Source: Haloterrigena sp. H1 (GTDB taxonomy: Archaea > Halobacteriota > Halobacteria > Halobacteriales > Natrialbaceae). Taken from it: 64,000 bases of DNA. Position numbers and translations under genes: made by a program. The notes beneath the pieces were generated by a model. It saw nothing but the letters and a program-made list of their open reading frames with translations. It was not told the DNA's origin and searched no databases. The stretch is from NCBI RefSeq assembly GCF_005938085.1, contig NZ_SMZK01000001.1, positions 1,302,001-1,366,000 on the forward strand. The letters are read 5' to 3'. Below are positions 18,305-26,897 of the stretch, in pieces. Positions within the stretch are counted from its first letter, which is position 1. Every line of letters starts with the position of its first letter.

Positions 18305-19402
18305 ATGTACCGATCGGTCCGAACGGCAGTGTGGTCGGCGGGGTTGTTAGTCCTGCTCGTCACGGTCGTGCTCACCAGCGCCGCACTCGGACCGGTCAGG
18401 ATCGATGTCGTGACCGTCGCGATGGCGATGTTGAACGCGGTCGTCGTCCCCGTGGGCGTGACGATCAGCAGTGCGTCGCTTCCCGTCCTCGGCGTCTCCG
18501 TCCCGGCCCCAGGGCTCGAGTACGCTACGGTCTTTTCGTTCGACGTGCCGGTGACGCACCAGATCATCGTCAAAGACATTCGACTGCCACGGATCGCGCT
18601 CGCGGCGACCGTCGGGCTCGCACTCGGTGCTGCTGGGACGGTGATGCAGGGATTCTTCCGGAATCCGCTGGCGGATCCGTCGATCATCGGCGTCTCCTCG
18701 GGTGCTGCAGCAGGTGCGGTCGCAGCGATCGTCTTTCCGGGGCTCATCCCGTTTGGCGGCCTCCATATCTCGGCCTTTATCGGCGCGCTCGCGACGGCCT
18801 TTCTCGTCTATGCGATCGCGACCGACGGCGGTCGAACGCCAGTTGCGACGCTGTTGCTCGCCGGCGTCGCGATCCAGACGTTTCTCGGTGCGATGATCTC
18901 GTATATGCTCGTCCACAGCGGCGACTCGCTGCGACAGGCCGTCTACTGGATGATGGGCCATCTCAACAACAGCCAGTGGGGAGACGTGGAATTTGCCCTG
19001 CCGATCACGCTGGCGGGCGTGCTCGCGCTCTGTGCGTTTCGGCGGGAGCTGAACGTCCTGTTGCTCGGGGAGGAAGACGCCCACCACCTCGGCGTGGAAG
19101 TCGAGCGGACCAAACTCCTCTTGCTCGTGCTCGCGAGCATCGTCACCGCTGCCGGCGTCGCAGTCGCAGGCGTTATCGGCTTCGTCGGCCTCGTCGTGCC
19201 ACACATCATGCGGCTGATCGTCGGCCCAGACCATCGGATCCTGTTGCCGACCAGCGCACTCGCCGGCGCATCGTTTCTGGTCGCGACCGATACGCTCGCG
19301 CGTATCGGCCCGGCCGTCGTTCCGGTCGGAATCATCACGGCGGCGCTTGGCGCACCCTTCTTCCTGTTCCTGCTCAGTCGCCGAGAGGTGCACTCGCTAT
19401 GA
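18305..19402 (+). CDS. btuC: BtuC-like ABC permease
   Basis: A 365-residue polytopic permease of the FecCD/BtuC family, with about ten helices. Family signatures are RLPRIALAATVGLALGAAGT followed by VMQGFFRNPLADPSIIGVSS, VGFVGLVVPHIMR-type GFVGLVVPHIMRLIVGPDHR and the C-terminal PVGIITAALGAPFFLFLLSR. It forms the membrane channel that accepts substrate from BtuF. The ATG at 18305 lies 60 bases from the divergent btuF start; its stop overlaps the ATG of btuD (ATGA), so the two are coupled. The first extracytoplasmic loop (about residues 45-75) is longer than in bacterial BtuC. Confidence 0.92.
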   Translation: MYRSVRTAVWSAGLLVLLVTVVLTSAALGPVRIDVVTVAMAMLNAVVVPVGVTISSASLPVLGVSVPAPGLEYATVFSFDVPVTHQIIVKDIRLPRIALAATVGLALGAAGTVMQGFFRNPLADPSIIGVSSGAAAGAVAAIVFPGLIPFGGLHISAFIGALATAFLVYAIATDGGRTPVATLLLAGVAIQTFLGAMISYMLVHSGDSLRQAVYWMMGHLNNSQWGDVEFALPITLAGVLALCAFRRELNVLLLGEEDAHHLGVEVERTKLLLLVLASIVTAAGVAVAGVIGFVGLVVPHIMRLIVGPDHRILLPTSALAGASFLVATDTLARIGPAVVPVGIITAALGAPFFLFLLSRREVHSL

Positions 19403-20760
19403 CCGGGTCCAGACAGCCACCCGACACAGCTAATTCCGACCTCGAGGGCGACGAGCAATCGCGGCCGGATCCAGCGACGATCACCGTCGAAGATGTCTCG
19501 CTGTCCTTCGGCGAGCTCTCGGTGCTCGAGGACGTCTCACTCACCATCGAACCCGGCGAATTCGTCGGTTTCGTCGGTCCCAACGGGGCCGGGAAGACGA
19601 CGCTGTTGCGCGCGATCAGCGGCGCGCTCGAGCCCGATTCCGGAACCGTCACCATCGACGATGCTGACGTTCACGGCCTCTCTTCGCGGGCCTCGAGCCG
19701 GCTGGTGTCGGTCGTGCCCCAGGACACGTCGCTGTCGTTTTCGTTCCCTGTCCGCGATGTCGTCGAGATGGGGCGTCATCCACATCGCTCGCGGTTCTCG
19801 TCGGCGACACTCGAGGACCGCGCCGCAGTCGAGCGCGCCTTAGAGCGGACCCGCACAGCGGAGTTAGCCGACCGACCGATCGACGAGGTCAGCGGCGGCC
19901 AGCGCCAGCGGGTCGTCCTTGCTCGGACGATCGCCCAGGCGACGCCGGTCATGCTGTTAGACGAGCCGACGGCGAGTCTCGACGTCAACCACCAGGTCGA
20001 GACGCTCGAGCTCGTCCGCGAACTGGTCGACGAGGGCCGGACCGTCGTCGCGGCGATCCACGACCTCGATCTCGCGGCGCGGTACTGCGATCGGCTGGTG
20101 TTGCTTTCGGATGGCTCGGTCGCCCGGGATGGCCCGCCGTCGACGGTGTTGACCGGCGAGGCGCTCGCGGACTCGTTCGATGCGAACGCGGTCGTGACGC
20201 CGAACCCGGTGACGGGGACCGAGACAGTGACCGCGCTGGCGGACGCCCGCGAGCCGAAGGCAGCGTCACAGCCTGATCGGGTTCACGTGCTCGGCACGGG
20301 GACCGCCGCTGCCGGCGTCGTCGCCAGACTCGAGGCCGCGGGGATCGACGTGACGCTCGGTCCCGTCTCGAGTGGCGACGCCGCAGCCGAAATCGCCCGC
20401 TCGCTGGGCGTCGAGACGATCGAGACCGCGCCGTTCGCGCGACTGGCCGCCGACGACCGCGCCGCCACCGAAGCGCTCGTTCGGGAGGCCGACGTGACGG
20501 TGCTTGCTGATCTCGTTCTCGGTGCTGGCAGCCAGCCCCTGCTCGATGTGCTCGAGGCCACAGCCGGACTGGTCGTCGTCGAGACGCGGCCGCTCTCCGA
20601 GCTGGGCTTTGGTGGTGCGGACGCTCGAGCACGGTACAACGAATGTCGCGAGCGGGCAGTGAACGCGACGCTCGAGGGCATCTGCGAGGCGGTCGCCGAC
20701 GCGGCAGTGAGCGACTCGCCTTCGCGGCAGTCGGTCGACTCGATCGACGCCGACGGCTGA
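19399..20760 (+). CDS. btuD: BtuD-like ABC ATPase with C-terminal extension
   Basis: A 453-residue ATPase energising BtuC. Walker A GPNGAGKTT (residues 60-68), signature SGGQRQR (165-171) and Walker B VMLLDEP (184-190) are all intact, and the switch histidine is in AAIHDLDLA. Residues from about 290 to 440 form a second domain: VHVLGTGTAAAGVVARLEAAGI suggests a Rossmann-like fold. ADVTVLADLVLGAGSQPLLDV and VVVETRPLSELGFGG follow. Typical bacterial BtuD is about 250 residues, so this extra domain is a haloarchaeal addition of unknown role, possibly sensing or handling the ligand. It is last in the operon; its stop is followed by a family B-like motif. Confidence 0.92.
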   Translation: MTGSRQPPDTANSDLEGDEQSRPDPATITVEDVSLSFGELSVLEDVSLTIEPGEFVGFVGPNGAGKTTLLRAISGALEPDSGTVTIDDADVHGLSSRASSRLVSVVPQDTSLSFSFPVRDVVEMGRHPHRSRFSSATLEDRAAVERALERTRTAELADRPIDEVSGGQRQRVVLARTIAQATPVMLLDEPTASLDVNHQVETLELVRELVDEGRTVVAAIHDLDLAARYCDRLVLLSDGSVARDGPPSTVLTGEALADSFDANAVVTPNPVTGTETVTALADAREPKAASQPDRVHVLGTGTAAAGVVARLEAAGIDVTLGPVSSGDAAAEIARSLGVETIETAPFARLAADDRAATEALVREADVTVLADLVLGAGSQPLLDVLEATAGLVVVETRPLSELGFGGADARARYNECRERAVNATLEGICEAVADAAVSDSPSRQSVDSIDADG

Positions 20761-20761
20761 G

Positions 20762-20806
20762 ACGGGGTGCTGTCACGTGTTTTCGGCACGTCTCTCACCG
20801 GTCGTG
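20762..20806. repeat. Family B-like motif and hairpin after btuD
   Basis: ACGGGGTGCTGTCAC (20762-20776) starts two bases after the btuD stop and matches the family B end found after cysS at 12 of 15 positions. It is followed by a short hairpin (CGTG, T-rich loop, CACG; outer GAGACG/CGTCTC). It could be a transcription end point, or a remnant of the same dispersed repeat. Confidence 0.35.
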
Positions 20807-20939
20807 GGGAGTCGGAACTGACTTCTCAGTCGGTAGTAGCACGGTTCCTTGTTCCGAAGAACTCACGACTCGCGGTAAGTACAGGTGAAGGTGTTACCGG
20901 AGCAGCTACCCTCCTATCGGATAGACGTCAGAAACGACC

Positions 20940-21954
20940 TGCTGAATAGAGAGGATAGGCCTTGTTTAGACGCTCAAACGTTAGCAGTGTATAATCGATC
21001 GAACTCTTGTCGCCGTGCTAGTAGCTCGGTGAAAATACCAAATCTACTAGGAAATGAAGCGGGACGGATTCGTTGTGCACACGAAGACCTCCCGCTTCAC
21101 AGAGAAGATTGTATCGCTCGCCGAAAAAGCCGTCGTTGGTACGCCAGCTCCGGCCTACCGTCCGGGAGAAGAAGGCTACGCTGACTGGGTAATTCTCGCC
21201 GTTCAAGGGTTGAAAGAGTATCTCGGACATCCGTACCGGAAGCTGATGGACGTCCTCCGCGAGATGCCAAGAGTGACGGAATCACTCGGATTGACGCCCG
21301 AAACGGTCCCTCACTTCTCGACCGTGTGTACGCGAAAGCAGGCGATTCCGATGAAGCGGTGGCGAGCGATCCTTGATCAGTCCGTCGAACTGTATGATCT
21401 CGGTGATGTGCAGGCGATCGACGCAACCGGTGTCGATCGCGTCCAGGCCAGCCAGCACTACGCAAAACGGACGGACTACACGTTTGAGGCGGTGAAGACG
21501 ACGCTGCTCATTGATTGTGAAACCAGTGCGATTATCGACATACACTGTTCGATGAAACAACCGCACGATACACAAGTCGGCTGGCAGGTGTTAGTGCGGA
21601 ATCTCGACGATTTGGCGACTGTCGCTGCCGATAAGGGCTACGACTGGGAGGAACTTCGCACGAGGTTGCGTGCGGAAAGTATCACGCCGCTGATTCCGCA
21701 GCGAGATCCTGGGATGCGGGGGTGGGCAAGAAATTTGCTAATTAAGGATCGGGCGTACCACCAGCGCTCCAACGCTGAATCGGTGTTTTTCGGACTCCGA
21801 CGCAGATACGGCGATACGCTCTGGTCGAGAACCTGGTTCGATCAATTCCGTGAACTTGTCATGAAATCCGCGGTCCGCAACATCGAACGCGTCATAGAGG
21901 ACTCTCACCTGTGAAATCACGCGTTCAAACAAGGCCGAGAGGATCTATTCAGCA
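20940..21954 (+). mobile_element. IS5-like insertion sequence (about 1015 bp)
   Basis: The left end TGCTGAATAGAGAGGATAGG (20940 on) and the right end, read on the opposite strand, TGCTGAATAGATCCTCTCGG (21954 leftward) form imperfect terminal inverted repeats. They share TGCTGAATAGA and then GGCCTTGTTT, with an ACGC/GACGC boundary. One transposase gene fills the interior. I see no clear target-site duplication in the flanking bases, so the copy may be old or rearranged. Solo copies of the ends occur at 22243-22252 and 23049-23058. Confidence 0.85.
21054..21914 (+). CDS. IS5-family transposase
   Basis: A 286-residue DDE transposase. The catalytic acids lie in VQAIDATGVDRV, TVAADKGYDWEEL and the Y-(2)-R-(3)-E motif YHQRSNAESVFFGLRRRYG. 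This C-terminal signature places it in the IS5/IS4 superfamily. The N-terminal part (KLMDVLREMPRVTESLGLTP, VPHFSTVCTRKQAIP) is the helical DNA-binding region. It appears intact and in frame from ATG to TGA. It is enclosed by the inverted repeats described for the element. Confidence 0.92.
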   Translation: MKRDGFVVHTKTSRFTEKIVSLAEKAVVGTPAPAYRPGEEGYADWVILAVQGLKEYLGHPYRKLMDVLREMPRVTESLGLTPETVPHFSTVCTRKQAIPMKRWRAILDQSVELYDLGDVQAIDATGVDRVQASQHYAKRTDYTFEAVKTTLLIDCETSAIIDIHCSMKQPHDTQVGWQVLVRNLDDLATVAADKGYDWEELRTRLRAESITPLIPQRDPGMRGWARNLLIKDRAYHQRSNAESVFFGLRRRYGDTLWSRTWFDQFRELVMKSAVRNIERVIEDSHL

Positions 21955-22003
21955 CAGTGACAGCTACAGGATAGTAGGGTATTCACAACGTGTGCTATCC
22001 CCC

Positions 22004-22189
22004 TCAACTTTCAAGATATTCTATATGTGCGCCGTACGCACTACCAAATGCTGAAAAGAATGAGGCTAATCCGACAGCAGCAAACAGTTGTGTCGGCCAA
22101 ATTAGTGAAGCAATATAGGTTAGAACCAATGTGATTGTGAGAGAAATAACCCCTGCAATAGCTGATTTTTTGAGTGCCTGTGAATTCAT
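22004..22189 (-). CDS. Small membrane protein, unknown
   Basis: A 61-residue protein with two hydrophobic helices: SAIAGVISLTITLVLTYIAS and LFAAVGLASFFSAFGSAYGA. It starts MNSQALKK and ends AHIEYLES. The A+T-rich codon use differs from its neighbours and suggests acquired DNA. It lies between the IS element and a stray IS end. A GTG at 22201 is an alternative start. I do not recognise the family; it could be non-functional. Confidence 0.5.
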   Translation of the reverse strand: MNSQALKKSAIAGVISLTITLVLTYIASLIWPTQLFAAVGLASFFSAFGSAYGAHIEYLES

Positions 22190-22242
22190 ACAGCAAGCCA
22201 CATGATGATGTTACAAAGAATTATCCACGTACCTTCGCGCCT

Positions 22243-22252
22243 TCTATTCAGC
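22243..22252. repeat. Solo IS right-end sequence
   Basis: CTATTCAGCA matches the last ten bases of the IS5-like element (21945-21954) but has no element attached. Together with the left-type end at 23049 it brackets the recombinase gene, suggesting that another copy was deleted or recombined here. Confidence 0.45.
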
Positions 22253-22284
22253 AGAGGCTACAAGAGTAGTGAGTAGCCTGTTAG

Positions 22285-22935
22285 CTATCGATGATGCGCT
22301 TGTCGGAGTGCATCTGCGGTCGCTGTTCCGGAAATTCGGATGTATTTCTGGGCAATGGCGAGATCGCTCCAGCCCATCACTGCCTGAAGAGGAACTGGCG
22401 CAACTCCCTGATAGGTATGGTAGCTCGCAGCGGTTGCTCGTAAACAATGTGGGTAGACACGCCCTCGAAGATCGGCACACTCGGCTGCTTCTTTCACCCG
22501 TCTATTAATTGTCGAGCGCGGATGCGGGAACGAATCGTAGCGATTGGCGAACCGTTCGATACACAATTCGAGACGTAACGACAGGTCGAAGGGGATCGCC
22601 CGTGCGGAGGAGACGGTCTTTGGGTGCCACCGTGCCCCTACTGCCTCGGCCTCTGTGAGGTCGTCACAGTGGCTCGCTTCCTGAGCTGCTTGACGACGAC
22701 AGTGCCCACAAGAACACGGCTCGTGCTGTGGAATCTGGAGAAGCTTCCGATCCCAGTCGAACCACGTGGTATTGAGGTGAGAAATCTCTCTCGCTCGCAA
22801 TCCAAGCCGACCTGCTACCAAACAGATGAACCGCGCTTGGAAATCACGTGGACTGGGTAACTCCGAACAGGCTTCGAGTAGTAACTCGAACTCTCGGTCA
22901 GTGAGTACATCTTCGTGGGAATGGCGTGTCGTCAA
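22285..22935 (-). CDS. Catalytic-domain-only tyrosine recombinase
   Basis: A 216-residue integrase-like protein. The full catalytic set is visible: Arg in RLGLRAREISHL, Lys in ARWHPKTVSSARAIPF, HxxR in YPHCLRATAASYH, Trp in VMGWSDL and the nucleophilic Tyr in IAQKYIRISG. The N-terminal SAM-like core-binding domain of Xer/phage integrases is missing. An unusual CSCGHCRRQA insert (around residue 78) looks like a metal site. This short form is widespread in haloarchaea, by my recollection. The only start after the upstream stop is TTG at 22935, so the gene may be translated weakly or have lost its native start. Its target site and function are unknown. Confidence 0.8.
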   Translation of the reverse strand: MTTRHSHEDVLTDREFELLLEACSELPSPRDFQARFICLVAGRLGLRAREISHLNTTWFDWDRKLLQIPQHEPCSCGHCRRQAAQEASHCDDLTEAEAVGARWHPKTVSSARAIPFDLSLRLELCIERFANRYDSFPHPRSTINRRVKEAAECADLRGRVYPHCLRATAASYHTYQGVAPVPLQAVMGWSDLAIAQKYIRISGTATADALRQAHHR

Positions 22936-23048
22936 CGCTCGTCAATGCCGCATCGCCCATGTTGATGACTCAGACTGATGTTGTGTCATTACAGCCGGAG
23001 GTGTGCACGGTTCCCAGAGAAATCATTCAAATAGAGATTGTTCGGCGA

Positions 23049-23076
23049 TGCTGAATAGAGAGCATTGGATTCAGCA
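23049..23076. repeat. Solo IS left end fused to an inverted end (28-bp palindromic scar)
   Basis: TGCTGAATAGAGAGCATTGG (23049-23068) matches the left end of the IS5-like element at 16 of 20 positions. It is followed at once by ATTCAGCA (23069-23076), the complement of its first eight bases. The result is a 28-base near-palindrome with no element between the ends, as expected if the IS interior was deleted. Confidence 0.5.
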
Positions 23077-23107
23077 CGACAGGAGTGATCGAACTACATC
23101 CGTTTGC

Positions 23108-23401
23108 TCATGCTGTGTCCATGTCCAGCGTCTCTTGGAGAGGCTCGACACGAAACACGTAATCCGCGTAACTGCCCTCAAGATTCGTGGGGCTCTCTTC
23201 GTCGGCATGCTCTTGACAGAGAACGGCCTCTGCCTCAACGGCACCGTGCCCGGTTTCTTCCTGATATCGTTCGAGGACGACAAACGTCGCCCTCTCGGTG
23301 CAGCCGCGACGGTGGCACTCGGGAAGCGAGTCTGGAACTCCGTCCTCACGTCGGTTCTCGTCGTCTGCTTGCTTTTCTCGTCCGTTTTCCGTGTCTGCCA
23401 T
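23108..23401 (-). CDS. Conserved haloarchaeal protein with Cys/His motif
   Basis: A 97-residue acidic protein. An N-terminal charged stretch precedes the conserved core CHRRGCTERATFVVLERYQE, then ETGHGAVEAEAVLCQEHADE and YADYVFRVEPLQ. The paired Cys (CxxxxC) and later CxxH could hold one zinc ion. Closely similar proteins are common in haloarchaea as far as I recall, always uncharacterised. It starts at 23401 just after a CTAG-containing TTCCCTAGG sequence and reads away from gatE. I know of no function. Confidence 0.7.
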   Translation of the reverse strand: MADTENGREKQADDENRREDGVPDSLPECHRRGCTERATFVVLERYQEETGHGAVEAEAVLCQEHADEESPTNLEGSYADYVFRVEPLQETLDMDTA

Positions 23402-23640
23402 CCTTGTTCCCTAGGAAAGCGAGCGGGATAATGCTATGGTCGTTCGTGATCTCGTGCCGCATTCGCGCCCTGTATCTTGCACGGCAGCGAGAACATCTAT
23501 TGTCACTGGTAGACTGTCCAGCGGTAAGTACGCACCTATGGTTACGGACTCGGACTTGTAATTATGAGCGGCGATCTGACACTGACAACCCGCGAGCGGA
23601 CTGGACGGTTTTTTACCCCTCCGACTCCGAGTGGCCGCCA

Positions 23641-25509
23641 ATGACCGAGTACGATTACGAGGCCCTCGGACTCGTCGCCGGGCTGGAGATCCACCAGCAA
23701 CTCGATACGGCGACGAAGCTGTTCTGTCAGTGTCCGACCGACCTCCGCGAGCCCGACGCGGCGACGCGGTCGTTCACACGCTATCTCCACCCCACCCGGA
23801 GCGAACTGGGCGAACTCGACGACGCCGCCGTCGAGGAGAGCATGGTCGAACGCGAGTTCGAATACCTCGCCTACGACTCGACGTGTCTCGTCGAGGAAGA
23901 CGACGAGCCACCCCACGAACTCGACGACGAAGCCCTCGAGACGGTGCTCGAGATCGCCCAGCTGATGGACATGAACCCGGTCGATCAGGCCCACGTCATG
24001 CGCAAAATCGTCGTCGACGGCTCGAACACGAGTGGCTTCCAGCGCTCGTCGCTGATCGCCACCGACGGCGAAATCGAGACGAGCGACGGGGCCGTCGGCA
24101 TCGAGGATCTCATGCTCGAGGAGGAAAGCGCCCAGCGCGTCGAAGAAACCGACGATGGGGTCCGCTACAGCCTCGATCGACTCGGGATTCCGCTGGTCGA
24201 GATCGGCACCTGTCCGGACATTTCCTCGCCCGAACAGGCACTCGAGGCCGCCGAACGGATCGGAATGCTGTTGCGCTCGACCGGCAAGGTCAAACGTGGT
24301 CTCGGGACGATCCGCCAGGACGTCAACGTCTCCATCGAGGAGGGAGCCCGCGTCGAGATCAAGGGCGTCCAGAGCTTAGACGACATCGACGATATCGTCC
24401 GCAACGAGGTCGGCCGGCAGGCCGAACTCGTCGAGATCCGGGACGAACTCGAGGCACGCGACGCGTCGGTCGGCGACACGCAGGACGTGACTGCGGTCTT
24501 CGAGGACACCGACAGCGGCGTCATTCAGGGCGCGCTGAATTCGGGTGGCTCCGTGATGGCCGTTCCCCTCTATGGCTTCGACGGCCTCGTCGGCCGTGAG
24601 ATCGCACCTGATCGCCGCCTCGGCACCGAGTTCTCGGATCACGCCAAGCGCCACGGCGCGGGCGGGATCTTCCACACCGACGAACTCCCAGCCTACGGCG
24701 TCACCGAGGAAGAAGTCACGACCCTGCGCGACGCGGTCGGTGTCGATCCCGAGGACGCCGTCGCGATCGTCGCCGACGGGACCGACATCGCCGCAAACGC
24801 CATCGAGGCCGTCGCCGATCGGGCCGCGACCGCGCTCGAGGGCGTGCCCGAAGAAACCCGCGGTGCGAACGACGACGGCACCACTCGCTACCTGCGGCCG
24901 TTGCCCGGCGCAGCGCGGATGTATCCCGAGACGGACGTCCCGCCGGTCGAACCCGATCCGAGCGAGGTTCCCGAACCCGAACTCCTCACCGCAAAGGTCG
25001 AGCGCTATCAGGACGAGTACGATCTCGGCGAGGGGCTGGCCGAGCAGGTCGCCTACGGGAAGTACATGCCGCTATTCGAAGACGTAGTTGCTGACGGCAT
25101 TGATCCGACGCTGGCCGCGACGACGCTCGAGTCGACGTTGACCGAACTCCGGCGCGACGACGTCCCCGTCGAGGCGCTTACCCGCGAGCACATCGAGGAC
25201 GTCCTCGAGATGGTCGACGACGGCGACCTGCCAAACGAGGGGGTTCCGGATCTGCTCACAGTGCTAGCCGAAGAACCGGACCAGACGGCCGAGACGGCAG
25301 CCGAAGACGCCGGGCTCGGCGGTGCCGAGGAAGAAGAGGTCCGTGAAGCCATTGTCGAGGTCGTCGAACGAAACGAGGCCCAGGTCGAAGACGAAGGCAT
25401 GCAGGCGTTCTCCGGACTCATGGGCGAGTGTATGGGCGCGCTCCGTGGCAAGGCGGACGGTGACCTGGTGAGCCAACTGCTGCGCGAAGAGATTCAGAAA
25501 CGCGCCTAG
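23641..25509 (+). CDS. gatE: Glutamyl-tRNA(Gln) amidotransferase subunit E
   Basis: A 622-residue archaeal GatE, which with the GatD asparaginase converts Glu-tRNA(Gln) to Gln-tRNA(Gln). Visible: LGLVAGLEIHQQLDTATKLF at the N-terminus, the GatB/E catalytic core with RKIVVDGSNTSGFQRSS and VSIEEGARVEIKGVQSL, an AspRS-like GAD insertion in the middle (about residues 290-400), and the YqeY-like helical tail ending FSGLMGECMGALRGKADGDL. The ATG at 23641 follows TGGCCGCCA and a pyrimidine-rich leader. Subunit D is not in this window. Archaea lacking GlnRS need this pathway, so it is probably essential. Confidence 0.96.
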   Translation: MTEYDYEALGLVAGLEIHQQLDTATKLFCQCPTDLREPDAATRSFTRYLHPTRSELGELDDAAVEESMVEREFEYLAYDSTCLVEEDDEPPHELDDEALETVLEIAQLMDMNPVDQAHVMRKIVVDGSNTSGFQRSSLIATDGEIETSDGAVGIEDLMLEEESAQRVEETDDGVRYSLDRLGIPLVEIGTCPDISSPEQALEAAERIGMLLRSTGKVKRGLGTIRQDVNVSIEEGARVEIKGVQSLDDIDDIVRNEVGRQAELVEIRDELEARDASVGDTQDVTAVFEDTDSGVIQGALNSGGSVMAVPLYGFDGLVGREIAPDRRLGTEFSDHAKRHGAGGIFHTDELPAYGVTEEEVTTLRDAVGVDPEDAVAIVADGTDIAANAIEAVADRAATALEGVPEETRGANDDGTTRYLRPLPGAARMYPETDVPPVEPDPSEVPEPELLTAKVERYQDEYDLGEGLAEQVAYGKYMPLFEDVVADGIDPTLAATTLESTLTELRRDDVPVEALTREHIEDVLEMVDDGDLPNEGVPDLLTVLAEEPDQTAETAAEDAGLGGAEEEEVREAIVEVVERNEAQVEDEGMQAFSGLMGECMGALRGKADGDLVSQLLREEIQKRA

Positions 25510-25730
25510 CAGGCGTCGATACCTCGATTCTGTTACTGGCGCGGTGTTCGCGACGCTCCGCTGCAGGGACGGCACAGGGAGCCAGCGGAGTGAGCGCAAT
25601 GATTATCCTTCAGTCTATACCCCCACCATGTCAATATAGTGAAAGAAAGTCGTGTCTTCGTATTATATGGAGCGCTGGTGTGTGACCCGTTGAGTCGCCC
25701 ACACGGCCGCTGTGGGGCGCTCGGAGAGAC

Positions 25731-26861
25731 ATGAGTATGTGCAACGGGACACAGCACACGAGAGACGAATCGGACTCCGAATCGATGCGAACGACGCGCC
25801 GAACCGCGCTTCGCGGGGCAGGTCTCGCCGGCGTACTCGCGATGGGCGGCGGCAGCGCTAAAGCCAGCCAACGCTCCTCGGAGACGAACACCCACCAGGC
25901 TGAAAACGAGACAGACGAGACAGTCCCGGTAACGTGGGAGAATTACACGCGCGCAGAGTCGGACACGTACTTCGCGAGCTACGCCGAGCTGGGCGGATTC
26001 GGCGAGTTCTATCACATCCGAGAGCCAGTTCCCATCGACCAGCAGGACGTCATCCAGATGAATCGTGATACGCTCTACTCGGCTGGCGTCTTCGATCTGA
26101 CGGAGCCAGTCACCGTCACCCAACCGGACACCGGTGACCGCTACCAGTTGCTGATCGTCATCAATCAAGATCACTACGTGAAGGGTTCGTCCACGACCGC
26201 CGGCGAATACACGCTGACACAGGACGAAGTCGGGACGCGGTACTGTCTGGTCCTGGTCCGCACGTTGGTCGACCCGAACGATCCGGACGACGTCGAGACC
26301 GTTCACGCCATCCAGGACGAGATCACGGCGAGTCAACGATCCCCTGGCACGTTCGAGATCCCCAACTGGGATCAGGACTCGCTCGAGGGAATCCGCAATG
26401 CGCTCATCACGGTCGGAGAGACGATGGAGGACTCCCAGGGTGTGTGGGGCGACGCCGACGAGGTCGATCCCGTCAAGCACTTCCTCGGCACCGCGGTCGG
26501 CTGGGGCGGCAGTCCGGAGACGGACGAGTTCGTCCTCTGGCGAACGCCCGAACGGAACGACGGCGACACGCCGTACACGCTCACCGTCGAGGACGTCCCC
26601 GTCGACGGATACTGGTCGGTCACCGTCTACAACAGCGACTGGTACCTCGAGGAAAACGAGTACGACGCGTACGCGATCAACAACGTAACCGCGGAGCGAG
26701 CCGACGACGGCAGCGTCACGATTCACTTCGGCGGCGATCCCGACCAGCCGAACTTCCTCTATACGCCGGCGGGGTGGAACTATACGGTCCGGCTCTACGA
26801 GCCGCGCGCGGAGATCCTCGACGGGAGTTATCAGTTCCCCGAAGCAGAGCCCCTCGAGTGA
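25731..26861 (+). CDS. Tat-exported DUF1254/DUF1214 protein
   Basis: A 376-residue exported protein. A twin-arginine signal MRTTRRTALRGAGLAGVLAM starts at the internal Met (codon at 25785); the frame opens at 25731 (MSMCNGTQH). The mature part has a DUF1254 region (NYTRAESDTYFASYAELGG, VIQMNRDTLYSAGVFDLTEP) and a C-terminal DUF1214 domain (VDGYWSVTVYNSDWYLEENE, YTPAGWNYTVRLYEPRAEIL). Proteins of this pair of domains are secreted and widespread but have no settled function. A TATA-like TATTATATGG lies at about 25656. It is convergent with the Lrp-type regulator. Confidence 0.85.
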   Translation: MSMCNGTQHTRDESDSESMRTTRRTALRGAGLAGVLAMGGGSAKASQRSSETNTHQAENETDETVPVTWENYTRAESDTYFASYAELGGFGEFYHIREPVPIDQQDVIQMNRDTLYSAGVFDLTEPVTVTQPDTGDRYQLLIVINQDHYVKGSSTTAGEYTLTQDEVGTRYCLVLVRTLVDPNDPDDVETVHAIQDEITASQRSPGTFEIPNWDQDSLEGIRNALITVGETMEDSQGVWGDADEVDPVKHFLGTAVGWGGSPETDEFVLWRTPERNDGDTPYTLTVEDVPVDGYWSVTVYNSDWYLEENEYDAYAINNVTAERADDGSVTIHFGGDPDQPNFLYTPAGWNYTVRLYEPRAEILDGSYQFPEAEPLE

Positions 26862-26897
26862 GAGACGCGGCGCGCTCGGGAGGTTTCACGCCGTTCG

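Noticed and set aside
18277..19398. Extension of the btuD frame upstream through btuC
   Set aside because: The frame is open but antithetical to the BtuC coding signatures; the ATGA overlap at 19399 and the conserved N-terminus fix the true start.
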